A model generated the notes under the pieces. It was not told where the DNA came from, made no database searches, and saw only the letters and a program-made list of their open reading frames with translations. The position numbers were made by a program, and so were the translations under genes. A stretch of DNA of 64,000 nucleotides, taken from assembly GCA_019925105.1 (NCBI GenBank), contig JAHGAU010000020.1, forward strand, positions 744,001 through 808,000, given 5' to 3'. This document shows, in pieces, positions 54,005 through 64,000 of this stretch. The stretch is from Niebla homalea (lineage: Eukaryota > Ascomycota > Lecanoromycetes > Lecanorales > Ramalinaceae). The stretch's first letter is position 1; every line of letters begins with the position of its first letter.

Positions 54005-54904
54005 ATGCACGTCTTCGTCACCGGCGCAACCGGCTTCATCGGCCAACCCGTTGTCCGCGAGCTCCTCCAAGCAGGCCACACCGTCACCGGCCTCGCCCGC
54101 TCCGACGAGAACGTGGAGAAACTCAAGACCCTCGGTGCCCAAGCCCACCGGGGCTCCCTCGACGACCTCGCCGCCCTCAAAGCCGCCGCCGCCGCCTCGG
54201 ACGGCGTGATCCACCTGGCCTTCAACCACGACTTCACTGACTTCGCCGGCAACTGCGCCAAGGATCGCGCCGCGATCGAAGCCATGGGTTCCGCGCTCGA
54301 GGGGACCGACAAACCGTTCATCGTCACATCCGGCACGCTGGGCCTCCACCAGTCCCGCCTGGGGGACGAGGACGAGACGTTCGACGTCGCGAACCCCTTG
54401 GCCGCGCTGCGTGGAGCGTCCGAGACCAGCGCTCTCGCGCTTGCCGAGAAGGGTGTGAGAGCGAGTGTGATCCGCTTGCCGCCGACCAACCACGGCAACG
54501 GCGACGGCCACGGGTTCATCGCGCAGCTCGTCCGGATCGCGAGGGAGAAGGGCGAGTCGGCGTATGTGGGCCAAGGCACAAATGTCTGGCCCGCCAATCA
54601 CCGGCTCGACACCGCCAAGGTCTTTCGCTTGGCGATTGAGAAAGCGGCGGCCGGGTCGAGGGCGCATGCCGTCGCGGAAGAGGGTGTGAGTACGAAAAGG
54701 ATTGCGGAGGCGATCGGCAAGATGGTGGGGGTGCCGGCTGTCGGTATCAGGCAGGAGGAGGCGCAGGGCTGGTTCGGGTTTCTGGGGTTTCCGTTGGTGA
54801 TTGACAATCCGTGTTCGAGCGAGAAGACGAAGAGTAGGCTGGGGTGGGAGCCGAGGGAGAGGGGCCTGATTGAGGATATCGAGGCGGGGACGTATACGAA
54901 GTAA
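54005..54904 (+). CDS. NAD(P)-dependent epimerase/dehydratase-type SDR
   Basis: 299 residues, single exon, ATG at 54005. The extended/atypical SDR pattern is clear: MHVFVTGATGFIGQPVVREL with the TGxxGxxG dinucleotide motif, LARSDENVEKL at strand 2, a DGVIHLAF segment, FIVTSGTLG at strand 5, and a C-terminal KSRLGWEPRERGLIEDIEAG typical of NAD-dependent epimerases. The usual YxxxK catalytic pair is not obvious in the expected place, as in some atypical SDRs that are reductases or NmrA-like. The gene is markedly GC-rich, especially at third positions, compared with its neighbours, and intronless, which could reflect bacterial origin. The substrate is unknown. Confidence 0.85.
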   Translation: MHVFVTGATGFIGQPVVRELLQAGHTVTGLARSDENVEKLKTLGAQAHRGSLDDLAALKAAAAASDGVIHLAFNHDFTDFAGNCAKDRAAIEAMGSALEGTDKPFIVTSGTLGLHQSRLGDEDETFDVANPLAALRGASETSALALAEKGVRASVIRLPPTNHGNGDGHGFIAQLVRIAREKGESAYVGQGTNVWPANHRLDTAKVFRLAIEKAAAGSRAHAVAEEGVSTKRIAEAIGKMVGVPAVGIRQEEAQGWFGFLGFPLVIDNPCSSEKTKSRLGWEPRERGLIEDIEAGTYTK

Positions 54905-56718
54905 CGGTTGAAGGATGATGGGGCTATGCTTGCAGGAGAGGGTCTCAGAATGTAGGTGGAGGGACTGAAGTTATGATCCTCGCTATTCTCATGCCACCTG
55001 CTTTACCAGACTCATGACCTCCCATCGCTGAACCATCGAACTCATTCTGCCACCTGCACTTCGTATGCTGCGATCTTAACACCATAAGCAAGACGTGACC
55101 AGGCAAGATTTGAACAAGTTGCAACGCAAACCCAACATAACCATTTCCCAATCGTCACAAAACCCAACCTTTACTCTCTGGCGTTGAACGCAGGCCCCCT
55201 GCTTCCGCCACCTTCTACCCCAACACTCACCATTCATTTAAAAGAAAACAGAACAATAACAAGAAACTTTTGCGAAATTTGTGCAACGTTCGTGGCTCAC
55301 AGGCCCTCACCACCCTCCCGTCGTCAGTCCACGCTGCGCGACTTAGCTTACCAACCTTCCCTCCCCCCCGCTCTCCCCAATGACCATGGAACAAGGCCAT
55401 ACATTCCTTCAACCATCCACATCCATCCCATCAGCTTGCCAGATCCCTTCCCTCCCCTCCCTTTCCCTTCCCTCCTCCTTCCTCCTTCCCCACACCTTTC
55501 ATGCAAAAGATAAAACGAATCGCGCACCCGAACCTATCGACTTCGCAGCCCACGGTATCTACCCACAATCCGAAAACCTCTAGCACTTCGCCCGTACATG
55601 CGTATGTAGGTAGGTGCGACCGACCCTTTCGGTAGGGGCGCTGGCACACTAGCATCAGCGCCGGATGAATGGTTCTGAATCATTCATCGATCACGCCTGG
55701 AGATGATGAACGATACTATATATGGAGAGAGAGGATTGCCCCTCTTTGTCGAGAGACAAGTTTATGAGCCGCGCCGGATGATGGACGTTGCCAGACATGT
55801 TATTGGAGGATCCGTGCATACGTGGCCGGAAGTAGCGCGGTTTTTTGTTTGTTTTTTTTATCTTCTTTTCGAGCGATTGGGGTCTTTACTCGCGCGCCCC
55901 GCGCCACACCGCCAGGCGGCCTTGTCTTTTGAAGACTGACTGGTGATCACGATATAAGGAAAGCAAAAGGGTTTTTCTCGAAGCCTCGAATTGGAGATGG
56001 GGGCTTGTATGGCTTGCTTGCGGTCGAGCGACTTCTTTTTTTTTTCTTTCTGTGCGCGGTCTTTACCTAGGGGACGCAAGAGCTGTTCACCGTGCTGCTG
56101 CTGCTTTCTGCATATGAAATTTCTCGTTATTTGGGGACGTGACTGATTTTTTTGATTGCAAAGAAAGTCGGGGTGAAAAGGAGAAAGCAGGGCAGATAAG
56201 GTTACCGAGGGAAAATGGAGTGCTGAATTGATTGCCATCATGTTAGCATTGTCACTCAGGACAAACGATTCTCGTTCTGGGGTTTCATTACACCCTGTTT
56301 GGTTCGGTTGATCTGTCAAAATGGGGATAGCATCGACTGATGCGCCATAAGACACCTTTGCTTTCAATAGATGAGAAGGATACGATGAGAACGAGACGGT
56401 CAAGCCTTTGTGAGCTTTGTAGGAGAATGACCGAGGTATTTAAGCCTTGCTTGGACGTATCCACAAAGATCAAAGAAGGTAGCCAAAATTCACATGCGGC
56501 CCGTCATAAAGAATGCGAAGACATGTTTCGTGAAAGACCGCTGGCCAATACCGTCACCAGGATACAAGAAATACTTGACCTCGAACTGTTTTCAACTATG
56601 GCGAAGCTCATGACTAGAGCAGGCCAGACAGACAAATTGGCAAATCGTGGCCTTACCGCCCCACTCTTTCTCACCTGCTGGGCGTAGCCCTTCCTCCTCC
56701 TCTCTGCCTACTACCAAT
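54905..56718. other. no gene seen; polypyrimidine tract
   Basis: About 1.8 kb. A C/T-rich tract runs from about 55430 to 55500 on the plus strand, and a T run lies near 56036-56046. A plus-strand frame at 56340-56687 has some protein-like composition, but no motif. The tract resembles a strong-promoter CT box, yet no gene follows it clearly. Confidence 0.4.
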
Positions 56719-57234
56719 CTAATACGCCCTATATGTCCCGCCACAAACCCGATTGACCCCTAATGCGTGCTCATAACTCCCAGGCGCATCAATCGGCACA
56801 AACAACTTCGTGCTCAATGGCGCATCGAACCCGGAGCAATACCACCTCCCCGCATCGCCTCCCATGGAAGGCGGCAGCGGCGCCGTCGGCTGCCCGAAAT
56901 TCACATTGAAGCTGACGCACGGGTTTGGAGATGTCGCGTTGGGCTGGAGGGCGATGCATTGGTCCAAGCAGAAAGATGCGACCTGAGCTTCCGACAGGGT
57001 GGGGGTGGCGAGGGTGATGATGAACAGGGTGTGCGCTGACGTGAAGGGGGGGTTTACACGGAAGGTCCCAGTGCCAGTGACAAGGGGGACGGGGGCGGGA
57101 ACGACGGTGTTCTGGAAGCCGGTGGGGGTGGGGCAGAGGGTTTGCGACGCGGTGGTGGAGGCGTTTTGGGCGGTTTGGGCGGCGGTGAGGAAGGGAAGGA
57201 AAAGGATGAGTGCTGAGGATAGAAGTCGGGCCAT
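56719..57234 (-). CDS. small secreted protein of unknown function
   Basis: 171 residues, single exon. I chose the ATG at 57234 because it begins a good signal peptide (MARLLSSALILFLPFLTAAQ); the frame is open further upstream but without signal character. The mature part has N-glycosylation sequons near its start (QNAS) and five Cys: TLCPTPTGF, FCLDQCIALQPN, PCVSFNVNFGQP, WYCSGF, and RVCGGTY near the C-terminus. The pattern FCLDQC...PCVSFN resembles fungal extracellular proteins with a CxxxC..C arrangement. No enzymatic motif. Likely secreted. Confidence 0.7.
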   Translation of the reverse strand: MARLLSSALILFLPFLTAAQTAQNASTTASQTLCPTPTGFQNTVVPAPVPLVTGTGTFRVNPPFTSAHTLFIITLATPTLSEAQVASFCLDQCIALQPNATSPNPCVSFNVNFGQPTAPLPPSMGGDAGRWYCSGFDAPLSTKLFVPIDAPGSYEHALGVNRVCGGTYRAY

Positions 57235-57814
57235 TGTTGCGGTGGTGATTTGGTCAGGGATGAGGGTCAATTTTCTTGAAATTTGCTGAGAGGTAGAGTA
57301 TGCGATCTTGCTTATATGGGTTTTCTGATGCAAGAGGACGTGCGGTATCGGTATGAGAAGGTTTTTGTTGACGTCAATGGAGATTGTCGGCGTGCGTGTA
57401 GATCTACGTATATTGTGCCCGACCTGCAGTAAGCCCGCATAATCGACTGGAGCTTCTGCGATATTTGGAGACGATATGGTTTCCCCGCTTCGAGTGGAGA
57501 TTCTGTATCGACAATCTTTGATGATGGAAATTCGCCGCATGCAGAGGGTTATGTCGGTAATGACCACAACATTCTGCAGGTGAAAATATTACGTGATCGA
57601 ATTTCGTCATTCGACCGTCGGGAGCCATACAGTCGTGAGAAGGGTGGTCGAATACTGACACCGATGTCGGTTCACAACGAATTGTGAAGCCTGGCACTAC
57701 CCCATTAGGAGCTAAGATGCGAGTTTTGAGTCCGTTTCTTTCCATAATGCCTTAACTGCTTCTCGCAAATCGAAACCTGTGGGTCCCCGTTTGTTTAAGA
57801 GAAGTTTTGATTGC
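57235..57814. other. intergenic
   Basis: Upstream region of the secreted-protein gene and 3' flank of the transporter gene. No TATA box or gene recognised. Confidence 0.45.
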
Positions 57815-59326
57815 TCAAGGGCCTTCCTCCTTGTCAGATCCCTTCCGTCCGGCCGGGGGTTCGTGCAGTGCGTTGTTCTTCTTATAAATACTCCACCCGC
57901 CCCTCCATCCGACCCACGTTTCCTCGTTCGGCCCTCTCATAAGCCAGATCACAATAGCAAGGCCAATGAACCCCAGACTTATCGCTCCTGCACCTCGCCA
58001 TCCTTTCCGAGCATACACCGCATTCCCAGAAGCCGTACCTGCAATCTGGCCACAAAACACTGACAGCATGAATGCAGTGTTGGTACGATTTCTCGCTTCC
58101 GGCCGTCGGGCATAGATAGCTGCACGATTGGCAATCTGGCTCGATTGAAGCCCAAAGTCCAAGAGAAAGGCCTCAATAATGGGCCCGGCAACGTTGGTGT
58201 TGCCTACGAAGGTGCCAATGAACAAGCCAAGTAGTATAACTAGCAGGCCGACCATAACGCTGAAGTGGGATCGGAAGCGGTCGATCACCAGGCGGCTGTA
58301 GGGCGGACCAAGGCAGAGTCCGCCCATACCAACGAGGGCGAACAGACCGATGGTGAGAGGGTTGTAGTGATACGGTGGTCCCGAAAGGAGGAAAGTCAGG
58401 GTGGTCCAGTAATTGGTAAACGTGGAGGACGCGCAGAAGCCAATGAGGCAGGTCTGAACGAGAAGAGGGTCCTCAAACAGCATGACGAGAATACTCCAGA
58501 GCAACTTTGCGTATGAGCGCAGGAAGCCCCAGCCAGAATCGTACCTGTTCTTTGAGGGGTAGGAAGGGAGAAAGAACCAAAGAAGAATTGCGATGAGAGC
58601 TTGCAGGCCTAGGGCGAGCCAGTAAATGTTGCGCCACGATGTGTACTCTGTCACGACACCGGACAAAAGGCGGGCGATCAGTATGCCAAGGAGGAGTCCC
58701 GAGACGACAATTGAGAGAGCTGTTGCACGACGATTGGGTGGCGCAAGGTCTCCTACCAATGGCAGCATCAGCTGAGGCGTGACAGTTGTTACACATGTGA
58801 TGAAACTCAATGCGCAAAACGCTTCAAAGTTCTCGGTGATGCAAAGTCCAATCCAGAGTAAGGCCGTCACAATCACCAGTACGATAACGAACGGTCTTCT
58901 TGGCAAGAGATCACCTAGGGGACACAGGAAGAACAGTCCAGTTGCATAACCAGCCTGAGAGACGGTAGGGACGATACTTGAGCGCTCGTTGGTGACATGA
59001 AAATCTTGTGCCAACTTGTTGAGGATCGGGTGAGCATAGTACAGATTGGCGACTGTGAACGTCGAAGCGAAGCCGAAAAGCAGATTCAGACTGAGGGAGA
59101 AGCGTGGCGGTTGAGAGGCATCGTACCGGCATCGTGGTGGCGTGTAGCTCAGCAAACGAAGAAAACCACTCCGTGTCCGTCTCGATCTCTGTTGCTCGGT
59201 TGAAGTTGAATCGCTAACAATACTGTCAGGGACACTGGACGGAAATGTTGTTTTTTCAGCATGCGGGTAAGACTGGTCATGGTCCGTAGTTTCGCTTGCG
59301 GCGGGCGGTTCCTTCATTTTAGACAT
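57815..59326 (-). CDS. major facilitator superfamily transporter (DHA1-like)
   Basis: 503 residues, single exon, ATG at 59326. A hydrophilic N-terminal tail of about 75 residues precedes the first membrane span (LNLLFGFASTFTVANLYYAH). The loop between spans 2 and 3 has GDLLPRRPF, the MFS motif A region (G-[D]-x-x-[G]-R-R). About 12 spans follow, with a central loop (PSYPSKNRYDSGWGFLRSYA). The close match to NLYYAQPLL...DF proteins places it near bacterial and fungal YgaY/YtbD-like drug:H+ antiporters. It most likely exports small molecules at the plasma membrane; the substrate is unknown. Confidence 0.9.
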   Translation of the reverse strand: MSKMKEPPAASETTDHDQSYPHAEKTTFPSSVPDSIVSDSTSTEQQRSRRTRSGFLRLLSYTPPRCRYDASQPPRFSLSLNLLFGFASTFTVANLYYAHPILNKLAQDFHVTNERSSIVPTVSQAGYATGLFFLCPLGDLLPRRPFVIVLVIVTALLWIGLCITENFEAFCALSFITCVTTVTPQLMLPLVGDLAPPNRRATALSIVVSGLLLGILIARLLSGVVTEYTSWRNIYWLALGLQALIAILLWFFLPSYPSKNRYDSGWGFLRSYAKLLWSILVMLFEDPLLVQTCLIGFCASSTFTNYWTTLTFLLSGPPYHYNPLTIGLFALVGMGGLCLGPPYSRLVIDRFRSHFSVMVGLLVILLGLFIGTFVGNTNVAGPIIEAFLLDFGLQSSQIANRAAIYARRPEARNRTNTAFMLSVFCGQIAGTASGNAVYARKGWRGAGAISLGFIGLAIVIWLMRGPNEETWVGWRGGWSIYKKNNALHEPPAGRKGSDKEEGP

Positions 59327-61175
59327 GGCTCTGTACGTTATGATGACCCTCCCGATCGTGAGCTGGCAGAGCGCATAAATGTTTTCTTGGATGCATGTGA
59401 GGGAACAGACAAGTCTGACAGACTACGTAATGAGTCGCATACAGAAAATTGCACATCGGTCAACGATGGCGGTCGTGGGCTAGGCTTGAAAAGGAAGGTA
59501 GGTAATGAGATCAATGATTAATAATGCTGCTTATTTAAAGCCGGTGTCGGGCAAATGCCGCCCACAGACGTCATCCCCAGCATTTTCCATCAACTTTTCC
59601 TCATCGCTAGACACCCAAACTTGATCCTCATCCTCGTCCCCGTCCCAAAGGTAGGATCAAAGTGATACGAAAGGACGCTGATGCAGGCTGAGGAGAATGA
59701 AAGGCAGTGACCGATTCAACATTCACAGACGTATGATACAAGGACAGAACGTCCGTGAGTGGGGCTGCTTGATTGTTACTTAGCAGCTAAAGACTCATTC
59801 TGCGAGTTCAAGGAAGTGCCTGACGCACGACTTTAACCCTGGTCACAGACAATTACTCGGAGATCCCACGGATCTCATCAAGCTCTCTTTCGTCACCGCT
59901 TGTCCGCCCAAGTCATGCGATGAAACGTCCAGTAGGGTTGAAGAGCTCCATCTGTGATCTTGAAAGCCTCATCGTCCACTTTGAGATTTCGTGACCCGCG
60001 AGCTTCTACGCTACCAGAAGAGGTGCCGTTGGCAATGTTACCCAACTAGGTGGCCTCTACACGCTTGGTTGCCGCATCGAGCTGTATCTTTGTCAGCCCT
60101 TCTTCTGCAGTCTACAGCGTACCAGGTCCTGAATGGCTGTCTCGCTGTCCGAGGACATAAGTCATACGCATTATGGCTGTCAATATCAGCTTGCTTTGGC
60201 CGTCAGAGGAGGCATTTGCCTTAGGGGCGAGAGTTACCACGAGGATCTCCGCCCCTGAAACATAGTACGGTAATGGCATTCTCCGGCCGCAGGTTGGAGT
60301 CTCATTACAGTGAAAATGCTCGTACCCTTCATGGACGGCGCAGATGGAAGTTCATACGAGAGCTTATATGAAAGGTACCTATGTCACGTACTTGAGGACT
60401 GTCTTCCTACGTTCAACGAAGGCTTCATGATGATGTCCCTTAGGTGCGATTTTCGCGTCACTTGGGCGAGGTGCTGTTGCGTTGGAATGTAATAGACTTT
60501 TGGTCCTCAATCCTCATCAGTAGTGGTTGACAAAAACCAACTTTGTCGCAAACATCGCATATAAAGCAGGAGATTGCTTTGCAGTGATCTTCATTCGAGT
60601 TCCGACTGGTCACCGACGTAGGGTCCCATGTAGGAATTTTACAGAAGAGCAGAATCTAATCCACACCCGCTGACGACGAGTGGCGGCCGAGAAGGACAGG
60701 AATTCAGGTGAGATTTCATGGCGTGGATAGACGTACATGGGCCAACATCCGTACGACGCTGTTTACCGCCCCGTGTGGTTGTTATTCAGTATGTCAAGCA
60801 ACGAGGCCCCTCAAGAGATCGTAAGACTCTCATTCATAGCTCGATATCAATCCGGGCCATCTATGGATTCCACTCCTTGAATACACTTACTTAAGTGGCA
60901 GATCAAAGATGAACAGCTCGCAGCCCTAGGTCCAACAGTACACCTTTCCACTTTTTCTTTGCTTTCAAGCGTTGCGCGCTCCAGTACTCCACAATCAATT
61001 GATGAAATTACGTCGTCACACACGAAAGTGAAGTCAGAACCACCGGTTGAAATAATAGCTGCCTTACTCCTCGGTCCATTCGTAGGGTTTCCGTTATGAC
61101 TAAACGGATATAATCCCACGATGGTGAGCGAACAGCCTTGGTTTTTATATCCATGACTATTGCAACTTAGCTCCA
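59327..61175. other. no gene seen
   Basis: Promoter side of the transporter and about 1.5 kb of DNA without a supported coding frame or structural RNA. Confidence 0.45.
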
Positions 61176-62754
61176 TCACTTGCGTAATTTGAAACCCCCT
61201 GATACGACAGTCTGGAAGAATCTGCAAGGGTCGTATGTCTTGCTCACTTGTTGCAGATTGGCAACGCTTGCGGCGCCATATAATCCTATCGGGTCTTGAA
61301 AACCTGCAGCGTAGTTCAGGTACTTGTAGGCGGTAAAAAGGCCCCCCGCCTTGGTAGCCATTTCGATGCGAGCAGACAGATCCTTCGCGATGTCATTGAT
61401 AAGTTGGCGTTGGTCCGACTCACAGAGACGAGGCACAATACCAAAGGCCCTTCTGATGGACTGAGACCGAGAGATTTGCCATGGTTCACAGCGGGGATCC
61501 GTTGAAAGATCGGAAAATACTGAACACCGCCCACCGCCTTTATTGAGCTGACCGTGGCATTCCAAAGATCGTACACCCGTGGAATCATGGTCTCATCGAA
61601 TTGAAATACAGTATTCGCGAAAGCCCTCTGCAAGCGTAGTCAGCAACTGTTCTGTGTATGGGTATGCCGGTGGAGAAGGTGGTACCGAGAGTTCACAGCC
61701 TGTTGCGCCTTTTCTTCGGCAACAGCGTCACTGGTGTTCGAGATGCGTAGTGTATTCCCTAATTGGGGAATAAGGGAAGTGAAAGGTTTGAAGATTGGTG
61801 GATTAGGTGTAGGCTTCGTGTAATAGATGCCGTCCGAGCCTAGGAAAGTGGCGAGCTGCCCTTCATAGCCAACTGCGCTTACTATCTCGGCATAGTGATC
61901 GAAATTCTTCGGATCCATGAACTCCTGGAAAGCTCGAAGTAGTTGTGTAAATATTGTACCCGGTGTGAAGAGAAAACCTCCCCAGAAATTCCCTCCGGGA
62001 TACAGCTGGAGGTCGAAGCGTGGGACTATTCCAATCAAATTATTGGAACCGCCCTTTAACGCCCGAAAGAGATCGGAGTTTTGCCGCGCATTGGCATTGA
62101 CAATTTTGCCATTTGCCAGGACAACTTCCATGATGATCACATGGTCGCATGCAAACCCTCACTGTGGTGAGTAGAACGAAAGTCCGTCTAAGCGAACCAG
62201 GTCAGGAATTGTGGTCTGATGGCCTTAATGTCAAAGAGCTGGAAGTCACCCCCTGTAATCAGGCCACCAACACCAATATCTGCCTGTTAACTGAGTGGTA
62301 CAACTTTGTTATAAACATCGCTCCAGATGGCGTCAGGTCCCATGGACGCCGTGCTTTGACCAGTAGCGACGTTCTTGCTGGCCAAACTTCTCAAGTCAAT
62401 AGTCACACCATCAGCATTGTTGGCAGCTCCAGGCAACGGCGCATGTCCTCAACTGCGAATCGACAATGCTGGTGCATGAGCAGAGCCATTCGAGCCATTC
62501 GCCAGGCTCTTGGAAATAGTAGAGACATCTTTGCTGCTCGTGGGGCTGATAACACATGAGGGGGAAAGGGATTCTTGTTGATACCAGTAGGAAGCCATGG
62601 AGGCTTTTCAAGTCTTCTGGGATGGAAAAGAGACTTTGTTGCCGAGCTCCCTAGCGATGAGTGAACAGAGAGGGATATGGGTGGCTGTTCAAGCGAATGC
62701 GGGTACTGATACAGGAGCAAGAGAGAAGCAAAGCCAAGCAAGACTCAGACACAT
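61176..62754 (-). pseudogene. FAD-linked oxidase (berberine-bridge-type), multiply broken
   Basis: From the ATG at 62754 one frame gives a signal peptide (MCLSLAWLCFSLAPVSVPAF) and most of a FAD-binding PCMH oxidase: SLSPSCVISPTSSKDVSTIS, RS-stop-GHAPLPGAANNADGV (the family's SGGHAP, with the flavin-linking His), GVTIDLRSL, DIGVGGLITG, then after an intron (62188-62249, GTGACT..CTTAG) SFYSPQ-stop-[28 protein letters not shown] later intron near 61635-61695 leads to YKYLNYAAGFQDPIGLYGAA at the C-terminus (BBE). In-frame stops are at 62689-62691, 62608-62610, 62449-62451, 62287-62289 and 62159-62161, and a frameshift lies near 61410. Such oxidases often work in secondary metabolism. No full product is possible. 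Confidence 0.85.
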
Positions 62755-63388
62755 TTTGAGTCAAGACGCCCTTTGAAAGATGGACTACTGGTATCTATAT
62801 CTTGCAGCACATGAGAAGATTGGATGAGACTTCCACGGTGTCTCCGAGTCTAAATAATCGACGCTCGAGATCATGTAACGTCAAGTTTTCCGCCACAGCA
62901 ATTCAAATCATACTTACGCTACTACCAGGAATGGCTGTTGCAGACCTCCTCTTCCGTTCCGCGTAGGCGAACATACGAATAAGAAAAAAAGTCTCGGAAA
63001 CCAGTGAAGAAAAAGCGTTCTTTCGCTTACCACCCTCAAGACATCGCCACACGCAGCTAACAGAGATGGTCTCGCAAAAATTAGGACTCTCACGGCTAGT
63101 CCCATCGACTCTTTCTACACTAATACTCTAGCATTGGTGTATTCAAGATGCCTTTCCCATTTCCCGAAGATTCAGCAAAAGGCGACTGAAGATTGAGATG
63201 CCTTTCATGCTAAGAAACTAGTTCGCTTGACCTTTTTCCACATCTCATGATGGCTATCAATGCCTGCAGTCTCCCCACAAATACGTAGTCGCGTACATTC
63301 ATGCAGGAATGTCTACAAAACTTAGAGTCAAGCCTTAAGACGCGGCTAAAGCTAGAGCTCAGACATTTCAGCAGATTATGCTCCTGAA
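62755..63388. other. no gene seen
   Basis: Between the oxidase relic and the sulfotransferase-like gene. Nothing recognisable. Confidence 0.45.
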
Positions 63389-64000
63389 TCAGTCCGCCCT
63401 CTGCATATGCAAGGCCCACCAGGCAAGCGCTAAAGCGGCTAATGGAATCATAACCTTAAGGGAAGAGCTCAGCGCATTGTAGATACCTCTACGGGCAATC
63501 AGGCCCATCTTTTCCCTTAGAGCAGCAGCTTCGTTGACTCTTGGGAAGTCCACATCTGGGATGGGCCTGTTCAGGAACTTGCAAAGTGGTCCCCAACCTT
63601 CGTCGAGTCGGTACTTGAGTAATTGTCCCTTGGGAGTCACCCTTTCGACTAGGGTGTAATGTTCTCTGTACTTCCCTCTTGCCTTCTCCTGCATTTCAAT
63701 CTTTGACTGAGCACCTATCCAACCCTTGGCCCACCTGCCGGAGGTCGAGCCGAGTCTGCCGACAAAATGAGAGTCAAGACGTGCAATGATCTCGATAGCC
63801 GGATGGAAGACATTCTCGATGACCCCTTCGTTGAAGCTCTTGTACCATTTCTCCATGTCTCTGTCGACCAGAACGACTTTGGCATCCGGATAGCACTCCA
63901 AAAGATCCTCAGCGAAGACGATGGCGGGTAAATCAGCCACTGCACTGTAATTGCCAAGTAACCTGTCCCACTGCTCGAGCGAGTAAGGTGGGCCCTTGTC
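63389..64000 (-). CDS. sulfotransferase-like P-loop protein, partial at the window edge
   Basis: The frame is open from the right edge (64000) to the stop at 63389, giving 203 residues of the C-terminal part. It reads PPYSLEQWDRLLGNYSAVAD, DLPAIVFAEDLLECYPDAKV, VLVDRDMEKWYKSFNEGVIE, matching the fungal Sulfotransfer_4-type family, in which the YPDAKVVL.DRD segment contributes to cofactor (PAPS) binding. The N-terminal P-loop lies outside the window. YKSFNEGVIE and LVERVTPKGQLLKYRLDEGW follow, then GPLCKFLNRPIPDVDFPRVN. A hydrophobic C-terminal segment (IPLAALALAWWAL) suggests membrane attachment. Many family members have no proven sulfotransferase activity. Confidence 0.8.
   Translation of the reverse strand, partial: DKGPPYSLEQWDRLLGNYSAVADLPAIVFAEDLLECYPDAKVVLVDRDMEKWYKSFNEGVIENVFHPAIEIIARLDSHFVGRLGSTSGRWAKGWIGAQSKIEMQEKARGKYREHYTLVERVTPKGQLLKYRLDEGWGPLCKFLNRPIPDVDFPRVNEAAALREKMGLIARRGIYNALSSSLKVMIPLAALALAWWALHMQRAD

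Noticed and set aside
53794..54667. Long minus-strand open frames opposite the SDR gene
   Set aside because: They are antisense shadows produced by the very GC-rich codon usage of the SDR gene.
55184..55583. Proline-rich plus-strand frames
   Set aside because: They arise from a C/T-rich tract and have no conserved content or supported start.

Overview
The window looks like nuclear DNA of a filamentous ascomycete (Pezizomycotina; Dothideomycetes is my best guess, by inference only). Reasons: genes are widely spaced and monocistronic, spliceosomal introns are 54-104 nt with GT..AG ends, and the gene families are typically fungal (a MedA-type developmental regulator, a HET-domain remnant, a Zn2Cys6 regulator, GT92, an F-box-like protein, small secreted cysteine-containing proteins). 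I saw no rRNA, tRNA, CRISPR array or bacterial operon.

Layout. 1-8 kb: a long regulatory region and leader, then the medA-like gene (3703-6092) and a low-complexity RS/His-rich gene (6840-7778). 8.2-14.6 kb: two unrelated unknown gene families arranged as an inverted duplication, coil(-) TM(-) ... TM(+) coil(+), with a third TM-family remnant in the middle and a repeated motif upstream of both coil genes. 15-19 kb: a HET-domain pseudogene and an unknown Pro-rich protein. 22-25.5 kb: a GH30 glycoside hydrolase interrupted by one extra base, and a DJ-1/PfpI-like protein. 26.5-36 kb: a relic-rich stretch with two decayed G-domain (AIG1-like) GTPases, a decayed O-methyltransferase and a fragment of a repeat-motif family, plus two intact genes (a small secreted protein and a three-exon CCCH zinc-finger protein). 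36-37.3 kb: a GT92 glycosyltransferase. 38.8-49.7 kb: mainly minus-strand genes and relics for Tyr/Arg/Asp/Ser-rich disordered proteins, some carrying a YAHDGWPI-type box, several with a shared CTCGACAC element upstream; an F-box-like gene lies among them on the plus strand. 50-59.3 kb: ordinary genes (an unknown Ser-rich protein, a UPC2-like Zn2Cys6 regulator divergent from a GC-rich SDR/epimerase, a secreted protein, an MFS transporter). 61-62.8 kb: a FAD-linked oxidase pseudogene. The right edge cuts a sulfotransferase-like gene.

Themes. At least eight loci carry stops or frameshifts, so the window mixes stable genes with a decaying accessory compartment; some single-base shifts fall in homopolymers and could be assembly errors. 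The best candidates for an undescribed system are the inverted two-gene module at 8.2-14.6 kb and the YAHDGWPI/Tyr-rich family cluster at 34-50 kb. No function can be read from sequence for either.
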